The notes under the pieces were generated by a model, which was given only the letters and a program-made list of their open reading frames with translations, was not told where the DNA came from and made no database searches. DNA of 64,000 bases from E44-bin32 sp034430795 (GTDB lineage: Bacteria; Chloroflexota; Anaerolineae; Anaerolineales; E44-bin32), in assembly GCA_034430795.1 (NCBI GenBank), contig DAOUDJ010000016.1:13539-77538 (forward strand). The letters run 5' to 3'. Shown one piece after another: positions 34,805-43,664 of this stretch; the first letter of the stretch is position 1; each line of letters starts with the position of its first letter. The translations under genes and the position numbers were made by a program.

Positions 34805-35721
34805 TTAACCCTCCTCAGAGGTCGATCGTCCAATCGTTCCCAGGTTGATCTTTTCGACTCCGCACGGGTGGCAACGAGCAACCCGCCACCAATGAGCACG
34901 GCTCCGATCCAGAAACCAAGATTGAATTCCTCACCAAGCAGAGCCGCCCCAAGCCCCACGCCTACGACCGGTTGAGCAAAAAATAAAAGAGAGACCAATC
35001 CGGCATCTAATAAATCGAGAGATTTATTCCAAAGGTACATAGCCAGCCCAGTTGATATTACACCCAAATATAGCACCCCCCATATGATTCCAGGGGTTAT
35101 CTGGCCAATGCCCGCAGTCCTGATCTCAAATGCCGAGATCGATAAACTCATCGGCAAACCGCCCAGAAAGGCGATGAAGCTGACGGCGACGGTCGTCATC
35201 TGGGCGCCGACTTTTTTCACCAGCACAGAATATAAGCCCCACGTCAGCGCTGCGCCCAGCAAGGCGATGTTTCCAAGTGCCAGATCTCCTCCAAGGAGCA
35301 CGCTTCTTGGGTCGATAACGACGACGACCCCTGCGGATGAAAGAATCAATGCCACGACTCTGCTCCACGTAGCTTTTTCTCGTAGAAGCCAGATACCAAA
35401 GATCAGGATGAATACCGGAGATGCTGAGGTCACGAGTGCGGCATTAGCCGCAGTTGACAGATGCGTCCCTACAAACTGGAGACCCAGTGAGATGCCATAA
35501 CCTATGAATCCTGCCAGAAATGCCGCTAGAAGCCGTTTTAAAGGCCATTTAAGCCCTCCCTGACGAGGAAGAAAGACGGCTAAGCTCACGATTCCAAGCA
35601 GAAGGCGCATACTGAGCAATGTAAAAGGCGGGATAACTTCCAACACGACTTTGCTGACAACGTACATCCCGCCCCAGATGCTCGCAGCTGCGAGTCCTGC
35701 GAAAATGCCAAAACCGCTCAA
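34801..35721 (-). CDS. EamA-family (drug/metabolite transporter) permease
   Basis: The 306-residue product shows ten hydrophobic segments in two EamA repeats: IWGGMYVVSKVVLEVIPPF opens the first and LTWGLYSVLVKKVGAQM the second. It ends with a basic cytosolic tail. These transporters usually export amino acids or related small metabolites; the substrate is unknown. It is the first gene of a pair with the downstream membrane protein. Confidence 0.83.
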   Translation of the reverse strand: MSGFGIFAGLAAASIWGGMYVVSKVVLEVIPPFTLLSMRLLLGIVSLAVFLPRQGGLKWPLKRLLAAFLAGFIGYGISLGLQFVGTHLSTAANAALVTSASPVFILIFGIWLLREKATWSRVVALILSSAGVVVVIDPRSVLLGGDLALGNIALLGAALTWGLYSVLVKKVGAQMTTVAVSFIAFLGGLPMSLSISAFEIRTAGIGQITPGIIWGVLYLGVISTGLAMYLWNKSLDLLDAGLVSLLFFAQPVVGVGLGAALLGEEFNLGFWIGAVLIGGGLLVATRAESKRSTWERLDDRPLRRVK

Positions 35722-35846
35722 TTGGATACCCTCTCAAGCAAGATTATACAAATTGGCGAGTTTGACGCCAGAATGGCGAGATATGACTGCTCCAAAAGGT
35801 GTGCTCCGGCGTGAGGTACTGGCGATGTCCACTGCCGTGAAACATC

Positions 35847-35935
35847 ATAGGGATTCCTCGCTTCGCTCGAAATGACATTTGGACAGCAGCGTCCATCCTC
35901 GTTTATGCGAGGAGCGGAGCGACGAAGCAATCTTC
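35847..35935. repeat. Palindromic interspersed element (family C, copy 2)
   Basis: Left arm GGATTCCTCGCTTCGCTCG (35851-35869) and right arm GCGAGGAGCGGAGCGACGAA (35907-35926) are roughly inverted copies flanking AAATGACATTTGGACAGC. The rest of the 398-bp gap 35722-36119 holds nothing else I can support. Confidence 0.6.
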
Positions 35936-36068
35936 CAGGAACCTAGGCAGAGATTGTAGCGGGAGCTGATCTGCATCCTTCGATCATGTTCAGTGCCCCC
36001 TGCTAATGGATGATTGTCCGCGGGCGCACACGACGGCGCGTCCCTCACGTTTGATTCTTAAGCGAGGA

Positions 36069-36086
36069 GGCCGACACAGGTCGGCC
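36069..36086 (-). terminator. Hairpin downstream of the second oxidoreductase operon
   Basis: A 7-bp stem GGCCGAC/GTCGGCC with a 4-nt loop, 34 nt past the beta-subunit stop codon. There is no clear T tract, so termination is uncertain. Confidence 0.4.
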
Positions 36087-36119
36087 CCATTAAATCGCTG
36101 TTGTCAATCGAGCTGCGCT

Positions 36120-37175
36120 CTAACGATATCTCTCGATGAAAGTATCCAGCGTTTCTTTCGACGGCCGGAGAGCTTCATCTGAAAGCTGTGTGAGCGGTGT
36201 ATCAACCAGGTTTTCTAGCGCATCAAGTGGCGGTGTATCCTCATTGATGTAGATAACACCGGTCACCAGAACACCCCCACGGCTCGTCTCTTCAAGCATT
36301 TTCAACGCTGACATACGATCTGTTGGATCGTAGTCAAGCTCCAGTTTCTTGAATCTAACTTGGGAACCATCGTGCATGTTTACGCCAATAATCTTACCGG
36401 GTTCTAAATCGACATGGATCTCCTCGCGTTTTGGAACCCAGGTGATGTCATGGAGCGGCTCTTTGCGTGCCCGACCCCAGCGATAACTTTTCGAAGACTC
36501 GTCACGATTGTTGAAGGTTACGCATGGGCTGACAATATCCAATACCGCTGTACCCTGGAAATGAAAAGCGGCTTTCAATAACTCTTTAACCTGGCGGGGA
36601 TCCCCGGCAAAAGAACGGGCTACAAAACCTCCTCCCGCGACCAATGCTTCCATACAAATGTCAATCGGCATGAAGGGATTAACCCCGACATTCTTTAACT
36701 CCAAACCTTTATCTGCAGTCGCGGAAAACTGTCCTTTCGTCAGTCCATACACCCCATTATTTTCAATAATGTAAATCATCGGCACATTCCGTCTGACGAC
36801 ATTCTTGAAATGGCTTAAACCGATGCTGGCGGTATCCCCATCCCCAGAGACACCGATCGCTTTCAAGGAATGGTTGACCATCACCGCACCGGTCGTAATC
36901 GTCGGCATGCGACCATGGAGCGAGTTAAAACCAAATGACCTGCTGAGAAAATACGCTGGACTCTTACTCGAGCAGCCAATCCCTGACATCTTGATAATCC
37001 GCTCTGGCGGGATCGATAATTCATAAAAGGCAGCGATGATTTGACTGGAGATTGAATTATGCCCACACCCCTGGCAGAGCGTTGAGGGCTTTCCGCGATA
37101 GTTCGCTTTGGTCAACCCGATTTCATTCGGTTTCTTGGGTTTCGCTCGCTTATCCGCTACCTTAGTGTCCATCAT
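36120..37175 (-). CDS. korB: 2-oxoacid:ferredoxin oxidoreductase, beta subunit (two-subunit type)
   Basis: The 351-residue beta subunit contains STLCQGCGHNSISSQIIAAF, KMSGIGCSSKSPAYFLSRSF, and the TPP motif VSGDGDTASIGLSHFKNVVR with ENNGVYGLTKGQ. These are typical of the KorB/OforB chain that pairs with a gamma-alpha fused subunit. It overlaps the alpha gene by 14 bp. The substrate, 2-oxoglutarate or pyruvate, cannot be fixed from motifs; this is a distinct paralogue of the four-subunit enzyme at 6.8-9.6 kb. Confidence 0.9.
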   Translation of the reverse strand: MMDTKVADKRAKPKKPNEIGLTKANYRGKPSTLCQGCGHNSISSQIIAAFYELSIPPERIIKMSGIGCSSKSPAYFLSRSFGFNSLHGRMPTITTGAVMVNHSLKAIGVSGDGDTASIGLSHFKNVVRRNVPMIYIIENNGVYGLTKGQFSATADKGLELKNVGVNPFMPIDICMEALVAGGGFVARSFAGDPRQVKELLKAAFHFQGTAVLDIVSPCVTFNNRDESSKSYRWGRARKEPLHDITWVPKREEIHVDLEPGKIIGVNMHDGSQVRFKKLELDYDPTDRMSALKMLEETSRGGVLVTGVIYINEDTPPLDALENLVDTPLTQLSDEALRPSKETLDTFIERYR

Positions 37176-39009
37176 ACCCTCCCTCGAGCTTCAGAACCGC
37201 TTCCGTAACCCAGCGGGCGCTCATGGGCAAACCATTGTTATGCGTAAGAGAGATCAATTTTGTAGCCTGTTCTGGAACCTCTAGCCGGAGCAGCATGTGC
37301 ATCTGTCCATTGGTGTTCATTTCAACAACGTATACACGATCGTGATTGCGGATAAATTCATGGATTTCGTTTGTGAACGGGACTGCCCGTATACGAAGAT
37401 AGTCGATCTTCGTTCCCTGCGTTGCTAAACGGGAAAGCGCTTCATTAACTGCCGGATCCACCGACCCGTAGGCGATCAGACCAATCATTGCACCCTCAGT
37501 CTCTTCAATCACCGGTTTCGGCATGAACTCCACTGCCGTTTCATACTTCCTGGCAAGTCTCTCAATATTGGCAACATAGTCTTCCGGTCGCTCACTATAA
37601 TGAGCATGCTCGTCGTGGCCCGATCCCCTTAGAAAATAAGCCGCCTTGGGATGATCCGTCCCCGGCAGCGTTCGATATGGGATGCCATCCCCATCGACAT
37701 CGCGATAGCGAGCATATTCCTCGATCTTCTCTAGATCTTCAGCCGTAAGAACCTTCCCGCGATCCATCGGCTGATCAGGGTAATCAAAGGGTTTCGACAT
37801 CCATAGATTCATTCCCAAATCCAAATCGCTGAGCACAAAAATCGGGGTCTGCAGCCGTTCGGCGATATCAAATGACCTCCAGCCGAACTCAAAACACTCC
37901 TCGATATTTCCAGGAATCAGCATGATCTGCTGTGTATCTCCATGCCCCAAGAAGCGAGTAAAAAGAATATCCCCTTGTGATGTGCGCGTCGGCAAACCTG
38001 TGCTCGGCCCCATCCGCTGTACGTCCCAGATCACGATGGGGATCTCCGCGTAATACGCCAAGCCGGCAAATTCTGCCATAAGGGCGATGCCAGGACCGGA
38101 GGTTGAAGTCATTGCTCGAGCACCCGCCCAACCAGCACCTATGATCATACCGGCCGCTGCAAGTTCATCTTCGGCCTGAACAATGGCGTAGGTTTGCTTA
38201 CCCGTTTCCTCATCTTTCCGCAGTCTGGGCAGGTTGGATTGAAGCGCTTCAGCCAGGCTGGAACCGGGTGTAATCGGATACCAGGCGATGAAGGTGATCC
38301 CGCCGAAAATCGCTCCCAGTGCTCCGGCGGTATTCCCATCGAGCATTATCAAGCCCTCGGTTTTATTATCCCGCTCCACGACGTACTTATCCTCTTTAAC
38401 CAAATTCTCGCGCGCCCATAAGGCGGAAGCATCTACAATTTTCATATTGAGCTCGATGGACTTCTCCCGACCTTTAAAGTGGGTTTCTAATGCTTCCCGA
38501 ATCTCGTCGATCTCAATTCCCAACATCTCCGAAACCACGCCAACATAGACCATGTTGCGCATGTAACCCTGGAGTTCACGCGGCGGATTCTGCTCTTTGA
38601 TGATCTGCCGAACCGGCATGGGATAGAAGACAACATCATCTCGGCTTTCGGGGACTTTATATTGGTCGGGGTAGAAGCACACTCCCCCCTCTACAAGGTC
38701 GTTCAGATCTGCATCGAAGGTTTCGGGGTTCATCCCAATTAGGATTTCCATCTTCTCACGCCGTGCGGTAAAACCATCTCCACTGGCGCGAACGGTAAAC
38801 CGTGTCGGTAAGCCCTGGATGTTCGATGGGAACATATTTTTTCCACTAACCGGTATCCCCATCCGGAATAGCGCCCGGATTAAAGCCAGGTTCGATGTTT
38901 GGCTGCCGGAACCATTGACCGTGGCAACAACCATGGAGAAATCATTGACGATTTTCCCCTGTGTAGCGTCTATATCTTGCGCCTTATTCTCGGCGGCTTT
39001 CTTATTCAT
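37162..39009 (-). CDS. korA: 2-oxoacid:ferredoxin oxidoreductase, fused gamma-alpha subunit
   Basis: In this 615-residue chain, residues about 25-190 are the gamma domain (NGSGSQTSNLALIRALFRMG) and the rest the alpha chain: ITFIAWYPITPGSSLAEAL, VQAEDELAAAGMIIGAGWAG, MTSTSGPGIALMAEFAGL and PTRTSQGDILFTRFLGHGD. Gamma-alpha fusion is diagnostic of the two-subunit oxidoreductases that use soluble ferredoxin directly. AGGAG lies 11 nt upstream of the ATG. A small HTH gene precedes it on the same strand. Confidence 0.92.
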   Translation of the reverse strand: MNKKAAENKAQDIDATQGKIVNDFSMVVATVNGSGSQTSNLALIRALFRMGIPVSGKNMFPSNIQGLPTRFTVRASGDGFTARREKMEILIGMNPETFDADLNDLVEGGVCFYPDQYKVPESRDDVVFYPMPVRQIIKEQNPPRELQGYMRNMVYVGVVSEMLGIEIDEIREALETHFKGREKSIELNMKIVDASALWARENLVKEDKYVVERDNKTEGLIMLDGNTAGALGAIFGGITFIAWYPITPGSSLAEALQSNLPRLRKDEETGKQTYAIVQAEDELAAAGMIIGAGWAGARAMTSTSGPGIALMAEFAGLAYYAEIPIVIWDVQRMGPSTGLPTRTSQGDILFTRFLGHGDTQQIMLIPGNIEECFEFGWRSFDIAERLQTPIFVLSDLDLGMNLWMSKPFDYPDQPMDRGKVLTAEDLEKIEEYARYRDVDGDGIPYRTLPGTDHPKAAYFLRGSGHDEHAHYSERPEDYVANIERLARKYETAVEFMPKPVIEETEGAMIGLIAYGSVDPAVNEALSRLATQGTKIDYLRIRAVPFTNEIHEFIRNHDRVYVVEMNTNGQMHMLLRLEVPEQATKLISLTHNNGLPMSARWVTEAVLKLEGGYDGH

Positions 39010-39107
39010 ATTTGGTTTTTCTCCTCAATTCTCCGTCGCGCTGGAGAACATCCATCTCGATCGATCCAAACAATTGGTCAATGTATCCAACCCTCACCGG
39101 CACAGCA

Positions 39108-39296
39108 TCACAACGTTCGTATGCCCTTCCCTGGCTGAATCTCAACAAGCCCGTGGGTTTCAAACTTCTCCCACAGTATTAGGACACTGAGATCGAGTTC
39201 CTTTTTGAGTTCTACAAGTGATGGAAGATGCTTCCCGGATTCGGGAGCATGGGCAGTGAGGTATTCCAGGAATTCCGAGCCATGGTTGAGCTTCAT
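39108..39296 (-). CDS. Single-domain GntR-like winged-helix protein
   Basis: A 62-residue protein whose FLEYLTAHAPESGKHLPSLV, DLSVLILWEKFETHGLVEIQ and PGKGIRTL segments resemble the GntR N-terminal wHTH (…GLVxxxxGxGxxV). No effector domain follows: translation of the next codons gives a stop and unrelated residues. It lies about 100 bp upstream of the gamma-alpha gene, so it may regulate that operon. It could also be the remnant of a larger regulator. Confidence 0.55.
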   Translation of the reverse strand: MKLNHGSEFLEYLTAHAPESGKHLPSLVELKKELDLSVLILWEKFETHGLVEIQPGKGIRTL

Positions 39297-39556
39297 GAGA
39301 CTCTGCCTACAAGATCAAATTCCTCGCATTCATCCGATCTATTCGACAAGATGGGAGTTTACCACCCTGTCTTGACACGGTCAATAAAAAAAACATCGCC
39401 CCGCTTTCTGACCGACCACAGACACCTTCCCCAGCGTTCTCCACACACAGATCAGTTTCCTAAACTCTCTTCCAAGACCTGGCACAATTTACGGAAAGTT
39501 ATCCCAAAACCGCACCGGAGATGTGTTTGTACTAATTCGTAGTCTTAGGATCCATT

Positions 39557-39565
39557 TGGTACAAT
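39557..39565 (+). promoter_or_regulatory. Extended -10 element for the YdcF-like gene
   Basis: TGGTACAAT matches an extended -10 (TGnTAnAAT), 7-8 nt before the GTG at 39572 and 22 nt before the ATG at 39587. No good -35 is seen at the right spacing. Confidence 0.4.
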
Positions 39566-39586
39566 CTTTCGGTGCTATTGCGAACC

Positions 39587-40222
39587 ATGATAATCGTATT
39601 TAAGATCTTACTCTGGGGGTTTATTGCAGTCTCGCTCCTCGCTATTCCGCGCTGGATTCTCAGTACGCACTACGCTGATCGAATCCATTCTCCGGAAGAA
39701 GCTCGAACCATGCCCACTGCAATCGTTTTCGGCGCAGGTCTTCGCCGCGACGGCCAGCCCACGATGGTTCTGGCAGATCGAGTCTCAACCGCGGTTTCGC
39801 TCTACGAGCAGGGCAAAGTGAAAACGCTGCTAATGAGCGGCTCATCAAAGGCATCTGGATATGATGAGGCTGCCGCGATGCTTGAACTTGCCGAACAGCT
39901 CGGAGTCCCTCAGGAGGACATCCTTATTGACTCTGAAGGTGACCGTACCTACCTCACCTGCGCCCGCGCCAAGAATATCTATGGCGTGGATCGCGCGCTT
40001 CTGGTTACACAGCGCTACCATCTGCCAAGAGCGTTGATTCTCTGCGATGCGCTTTCAATCGAGTCTGAGGGTATCGCGGCCGACCTCCGACCTTATTCTT
40101 CCCAAGCAATCTGGTCCGCGCGCGAGATCGGCGCCACTTTCCGTGCCCTCTGGGAAGCGGGGAGATTGAAGACCGCTCAAGTATGGGACCAAATATTGAA
40201 AAAAGGATCACCTATAAAATGA
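39587..40222 (+). CDS. YdcF/SanA/ElyC-family (DUF218) membrane-anchored protein
   Basis: A signal-anchor (IIVFKILLWGFIAVSLLAI) is followed by a DUF218 domain with AIVFGAGLRRDGQPTMVLAD, TLLMSGSSKASGYDEA and LVTQRYHLPRALI, conserved strands of the SanA/YdcF fold. Family members act in cell-envelope integrity, in some cases on lipid-linked precursors. I chose the ATG at 39587; a GTG at 39572 is also in frame. The stop overlaps the following HD gene start (ATGA). Confidence 0.78.
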   Translation: MIIVFKILLWGFIAVSLLAIPRWILSTHYADRIHSPEEARTMPTAIVFGAGLRRDGQPTMVLADRVSTAVSLYEQGKVKTLLMSGSSKASGYDEAAAMLELAEQLGVPQEDILIDSEGDRTYLTCARAKNIYGVDRALLVTQRYHLPRALILCDALSIESEGIAADLRPYSSQAIWSAREIGATFRALWEAGRLKTAQVWDQILKKGSPIK

Positions 40223-40797
40223 CCAGCCGAGAGGAAGCCCTGGTCATTCTGGATGAATTCATCCAGAATGCAAATCTAAAAAGGCATATGTATGCAGTCG
40301 AGGCTGCGATGCGCGATTACGCTCTCGATTTCGGCGAAGATCCTGACTTGTGGGGTGTAGTGGGGTTGCTGCATGATTTTGATTGGGAAATCCATCCTAC
40401 TCTTGAAGCACACGCTCTAAACGGTGCCCCAATCCTGCGTGCGCGCGGCGTTCCTGAGGAGATCATCCAGTGCATCCTCAGTCATGTCGATTACACAGGC
40501 ATCCCGCGCGACACCCTGATGGCAAAATCCTTGTATGCCTGCGACGAAATCACCGGTTTGATCACCGCGGCAGCCCTAGTTCGTCCCTCGAAATCCATCC
40601 TTGACTTAAAAGTGAAATCGATCAAGAAAAAATGGAAAGATAAGCGATTCGCGGCAGCAGTTGACCGTGATGAAATTGAGAAGGCCGCTGAAAAGCTAGG
40701 CGTGGAACTCTGGAGTCATGTCGACCACGTCCTCCATTCCATGCGGCGGATCGCAGAGGAAATCGGCCTGAGTGGATACCAAACTTCAATTGAGTGA
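40219..40797 (+). CDS. HD-domain phosphohydrolase
   Basis: The 192-residue HD protein has all motif residues intact: LKRHMYAVEAAMRDYA (first His), GLLHDFDWEIHP (HD pair), ILRARGVPEEIIQCILSH and a later Asp in ACDEITGLI. This contrasts with the altered copy at 13251. The ATG at 40219 overlaps the DUF218 stop, so coupling is strong. Function is probably hydrolysis of a nucleotide or phosphate ester. Confidence 0.8.
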   Translation: MTSREEALVILDEFIQNANLKRHMYAVEAAMRDYALDFGEDPDLWGVVGLLHDFDWEIHPTLEAHALNGAPILRARGVPEEIIQCILSHVDYTGIPRDTLMAKSLYACDEITGLITAAALVRPSKSILDLKVKSIKKKWKDKRFAAAVDRDEIEKAAEKLGVELWSHVDHVLHSMRRIAEEIGLSGYQTSIE

Positions 40798-40848
40798 TTT
40801 GGGTTGAGCTCCGCCATAGATCCTTGAATTATGGATAGAATCGCCTCA

Positions 40849-40945
40849 TGGATTTCTCGGCCGCCGCCCTGCGACTCACTCGAAATGACACGATTGAGAG
40901 CGGTTCGCCTCCAAATGTCCTTTCGAGCGAAGCGAGAAATCCCCA
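40849..40945. repeat. Palindromic interspersed element (family C, copy 3)
   Basis: The left arm starting GGATTTCTCGG and ending CTCGAAATGACA (40849-40890) and the right arm TGTCCTTTCGAGCGAAGCGA (40915-40934) plus GAAATCC are inverted versions of the same sequence, as at 35850. The remainder of the 330-bp gap 40798-41127 holds a promoter near its end. Confidence 0.65.
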
Positions 40946-41086
40946 TGATGCAGCGCTTGATAGCCCCGCCTAACGAAACAAATATAAGCTCCTCCGCCTA
41001 ATCGCGGATTGCCTCTGGCGATGGAATGCAAAAAACACCGCTACAAGATCAATCCGGAACCCCAAACGCTGCCCCAGGAAGGCTGC

Positions 41087-41115
41087 TTGGGCGCTGCCGT
41101 CCATACTGGTATAAT
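41087..41115 (+). promoter_or_regulatory. Sigma70 promoter for the LysM gene
   Basis: TTGGGC (41087-41092), 17-bp spacer, and an extended -10 TGGTATAAT (TATAAT at 41110-41115). The predicted RNA start at about 41122 leaves only 6 nt to the ATG at 41128, or 27 nt to the ATG at 41149. Confidence 0.65.
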
Positions 41116-41127
41116 GGCTCGGCTTGA

Positions 41128-42291
41128 ATGAAAGGTACAAACTCTAAAATGAGCGACCCCAAAAATAAGGCTGGTACTACCCCTAGCGTTTGCCCTGTAT
41201 GCGGATCTAAACTCGCAGCAGGCGTTTCCCGATGTGAAATCTGCGGCACCGCTTTGAAGAACCCCCCCGCACGAGGGCGCCGAAGACAGGCTTCTCAGGT
41301 CACACTATCTCTCCCGGCTGCATTAGGCATCCTGCTCATCTTCACCATTCTCGCAGTCGGATTAACCTACCTGGCGGTGCGCGGCCTTGGGGTGGGGACT
41401 CCCGAAGTTGACGAGGCGACGCCAACCATAACTCCAACCGAGACCGCAACGTCCGAGCCCACACCGACCAGCACGCAGGTTTACACTCCTACCCCGCTTC
41501 CACCAATTGATCATATCGTTGATGTAGGTGATTCGTTACTAGCGATTGCGGTTCGCTACGATGTTTCGATTCAATCGATCCTTCAGCTCAACCCCGGCTT
41601 GAACAGCGAGAGCATCTTAACGGTTGGCCAGCGATTGAGTATCCCCCAACCGACACCGACACCATCACCCGAGCCAACAGCAACCCTACCGCCAGCAGCG
41701 GCGACAATCGCTGCCTGTGAAACTATTTACTACACCGTGGAAGCCAACGACACGCTCGGTGCCATCGCCGCCAATTACAATGTTAACCTCAGGGGGATCA
41801 TGGAATTTAACGATATGGCCAGTGAGACCGTTTTCCTTGGTCAGATACTCATCATTCCACTTTGCGAACGAAATCCAACCCCAGGACCTACGCCAACACC
41901 GACGCCTCCACCTCCTTATCCCGCACCTAATCTGCTCTTACCGCAGGATGGATCACCCTTTTCATTAGCGCAAGACACGATCACTTTACAGTGGGCATCT
42001 GTCGGTGAATTACGGGATAACGAATATTATCGTATCAATGTAGAGGACATCACCGAGGGTACGGGCACACGAATGATCATCGATTACGTCAAAGACACGA
42101 AGTACATCGTTTCAACGTCTTTCCGGCCAAATGAACCCACACCGCACATCATGCGTTGGTGGGTTGAAGTCGCCCGACAAATAGGTGTAACTGCAGCTGG
42201 AGAACCAAGCTTCACTTCTGGAGGCGCGTCCAGTATGAAACGTGTATTTACCTGGTCCGGTGCCGCGCCTGGATCAACCCCTACTCCATAA
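41128..42291 (+). CDS. Zinc-ribbon/TM protein with two LysM domains
   Basis: The 387-residue protein has an N-terminal zinc ribbon (C22-x2-C25, C36-x2-C39), a TM helix at about 60-80 (LGILLIFTILAVGLTYLAVR), a Thr/Pro-rich linker, and two LysM domains: DHIVDVGDSLLAIAVRYDVS to LTVGQRLSIP and IYYTVEANDTLGAIAANYNV to FLGQILIIP. A TP-rich spacer and a fibronectin-like C-terminal domain (PQDGSPFSLAQDTITLQWAS) follow. It would bind peptidoglycan or another glycan outside the membrane, with the zinc ribbon in the cytoplasm. The start is ATG 41128, or 41149 if the AAAGG at 41131 is used. Confidence 0.82.
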   Translation: MKGTNSKMSDPKNKAGTTPSVCPVCGSKLAAGVSRCEICGTALKNPPARGRRRQASQVTLSLPAALGILLIFTILAVGLTYLAVRGLGVGTPEVDEATPTITPTETATSEPTPTSTQVYTPTPLPPIDHIVDVGDSLLAIAVRYDVSIQSILQLNPGLNSESILTVGQRLSIPQPTPTPSPEPTATLPPAAATIAACETIYYTVEANDTLGAIAANYNVNLRGIMEFNDMASETVFLGQILIIPLCERNPTPGPTPTPTPPPPYPAPNLLLPQDGSPFSLAQDTITLQWASVGELRDNEYYRINVEDITEGTGTRMIIDYVKDTKYIVSTSFRPNEPTPHIMRWWVEVARQIGVTAAGEPSFTSGGASSMKRVFTWSGAAPGSTPTP

Positions 42292-42321
42292 ACCCAATTT
42301 TCCCCCAATATCAATCGTATT

Positions 42322-42355
42322 AAAAAGCGGAGTGATTTGCATCACTCCGCTTTTT
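42322..42355. terminator. Bidirectional rho-independent terminator
   Basis: A 14-bp perfect stem, AAAAAGCGGAGTGA/TCACTCCGCTTTTT, with loop TTTGCA. It lies 31 nt past the LysM gene stop and about 100 nt past the selD stop on the other strand, so it can serve both convergent genes. Confidence 0.88.
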
Positions 42356-42457
42356 CTTCATCATTTGCAATGAAAACAGGGACCACCCAGCATCTATGCG
42401 TAACCTATATGGCTACACGCAGTTTGTTGGGTAAACCGTGACCTTTTAACGCTAAAA

Positions 42458-43597
42458 TCATGATGAAAACCAGAGCTTCCCCAGATCCTCGAACTCGGGC
42501 GTCTCGCCTTCGAAGGGACGGTTTTCCACATGGATCCCTTGCCCCTCTTCGACGCTTCCGATCAACCATACCGGGGTCGCGTCGGAGACTGCCTGCTCGA
42601 GAAATGCGCCCAGGTTCCTCTCCGGCACTGCGATCAACAATCCTCCAGATGTTTGCGCATCGAATAAGAGCAATTGATTATATTCATCGATCGTTTCCTC
42701 AAACTGCACTCGATCGCGGAGATACATCCTGTTTTCCACGCTACCGCCAGGGAAGTTACCAGCTTCAGCATACTTTCTCGCACCCCCCAAGAAAGGGATG
42801 GAGGGTAGATATAACCGCAGTCCTACACCTGAAGCATCCGCCATTTCCATTGCATGACCCAACAGGCTGAAACCGGTGACATCTGTGGCCGATTTTACGC
42901 CAGCTGTAAGCGCCAGGGTTAATGCTCCGTCACTCAGGCGCTTCATCCACGCAACAGCTTGGGAAATATCCTCCTCCTGAGCTGTGCCGTTCTTTAGCGC
43001 AGTCGTCGTTACGCCCATTCCTAACGGTTTCGTTAGGACCAATACGTCACCCACCACAGCCCCCGCCTTAGTGAGCAGTTTGTCTGTCTCAATCAATCCG
43101 ACTGCAACGAGACCATATTTCGGTTCATCGTCCTGGATCGTATGCCCTCCAGCAATCACGGCACCTGCTTCACGCACTTTCGCCGCCCCCCCACGGAAGA
43201 TTTCCGACACGATATCAGCCGGTAGGGATCCAGGCATTGCAGCTACATTCAAAGTTAGGATCGGGCGTGCACCCATGGCGTATAAATCGGATAGAGCGTT
43301 TGCCGCAGCGATCGCACCGTAGTCGTACGGATCATCGACGACAGGGGTGAAGAAATCGATCGTCAACACCAGTGAACGCTTATCGTCCAAGCGCCAGACA
43401 GCCGCATCATCAGGGGAACTTAAACCTACCAGAAGATCTGGAAAATCATCTGGCTGAAATATATCCTGTAGAGGGCGCAGAACCTGCGCCAGCGCTTCAG
43501 CGCCTAATTTCGACGCTCAACCCGCGCACGAAGATAGGCTCGTCAATCTAATTTGACGACCTGAGACGCTTCGAGGGCGTCCTGCATTCTCATCCAC
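42458..43597 (-). CDS. selD: Selenide, water dikinase (selenophosphate synthetase), selenocysteine-containing
   Basis: SelD makes selenophosphate from ATP and selenide for selenocysteine synthesis. A frame beginning at TTG 43390 lacks the catalytic N-terminus. Reading upstream in frame gives LTSLSSCAG, then UGA at 43517-43519, then ASKLGAEALAQVLRPLQDIF, aligning with the E. coli AGC17GCK20 region. The UGA falls at the catalytic Cys position with Lys30 conserved. The true start is GTG 43597, with AGGAG 7 nt upstream, giving 379 residues and Sec27. Downstream blocks VLTIDFFTPVVDDPYDYG, NALSDLYAMGARP and DVTGFSLLGHAMEMA are typical. A SECIS-like hairpin follows the UGA. Confidence 0.9.
43474..43490 (-). 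promoter_or_regulatory. SECIS-like hairpin in selD
   Basis: In the mRNA, GGCGCAG pairs with CUGCGCC around a GUU loop, its stem starting 26 nt and its loop 33 nt after the UGA. The apical GCAGGUUCUGC closely resembles GCAGGUCUGC of the E. coli fdhF SECIS that binds SelB. The position fits the bacterial 16-37 nt window for the apical loop. Confidence 0.75.
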
Positions 43598-43664
43598 TCA
43601 TTCGCTCCTGAAAGGGTCCGACTTTTGCAAATAGTAAGCACTCGTAAGATCACATTCAAAATAC

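Noticed and set aside
43388..43390. TTG as the start of selD
   Set aside because: It removes the catalytic motif; the in-frame upstream UGA context, GTG 43597 and SD explain the full-length protein.
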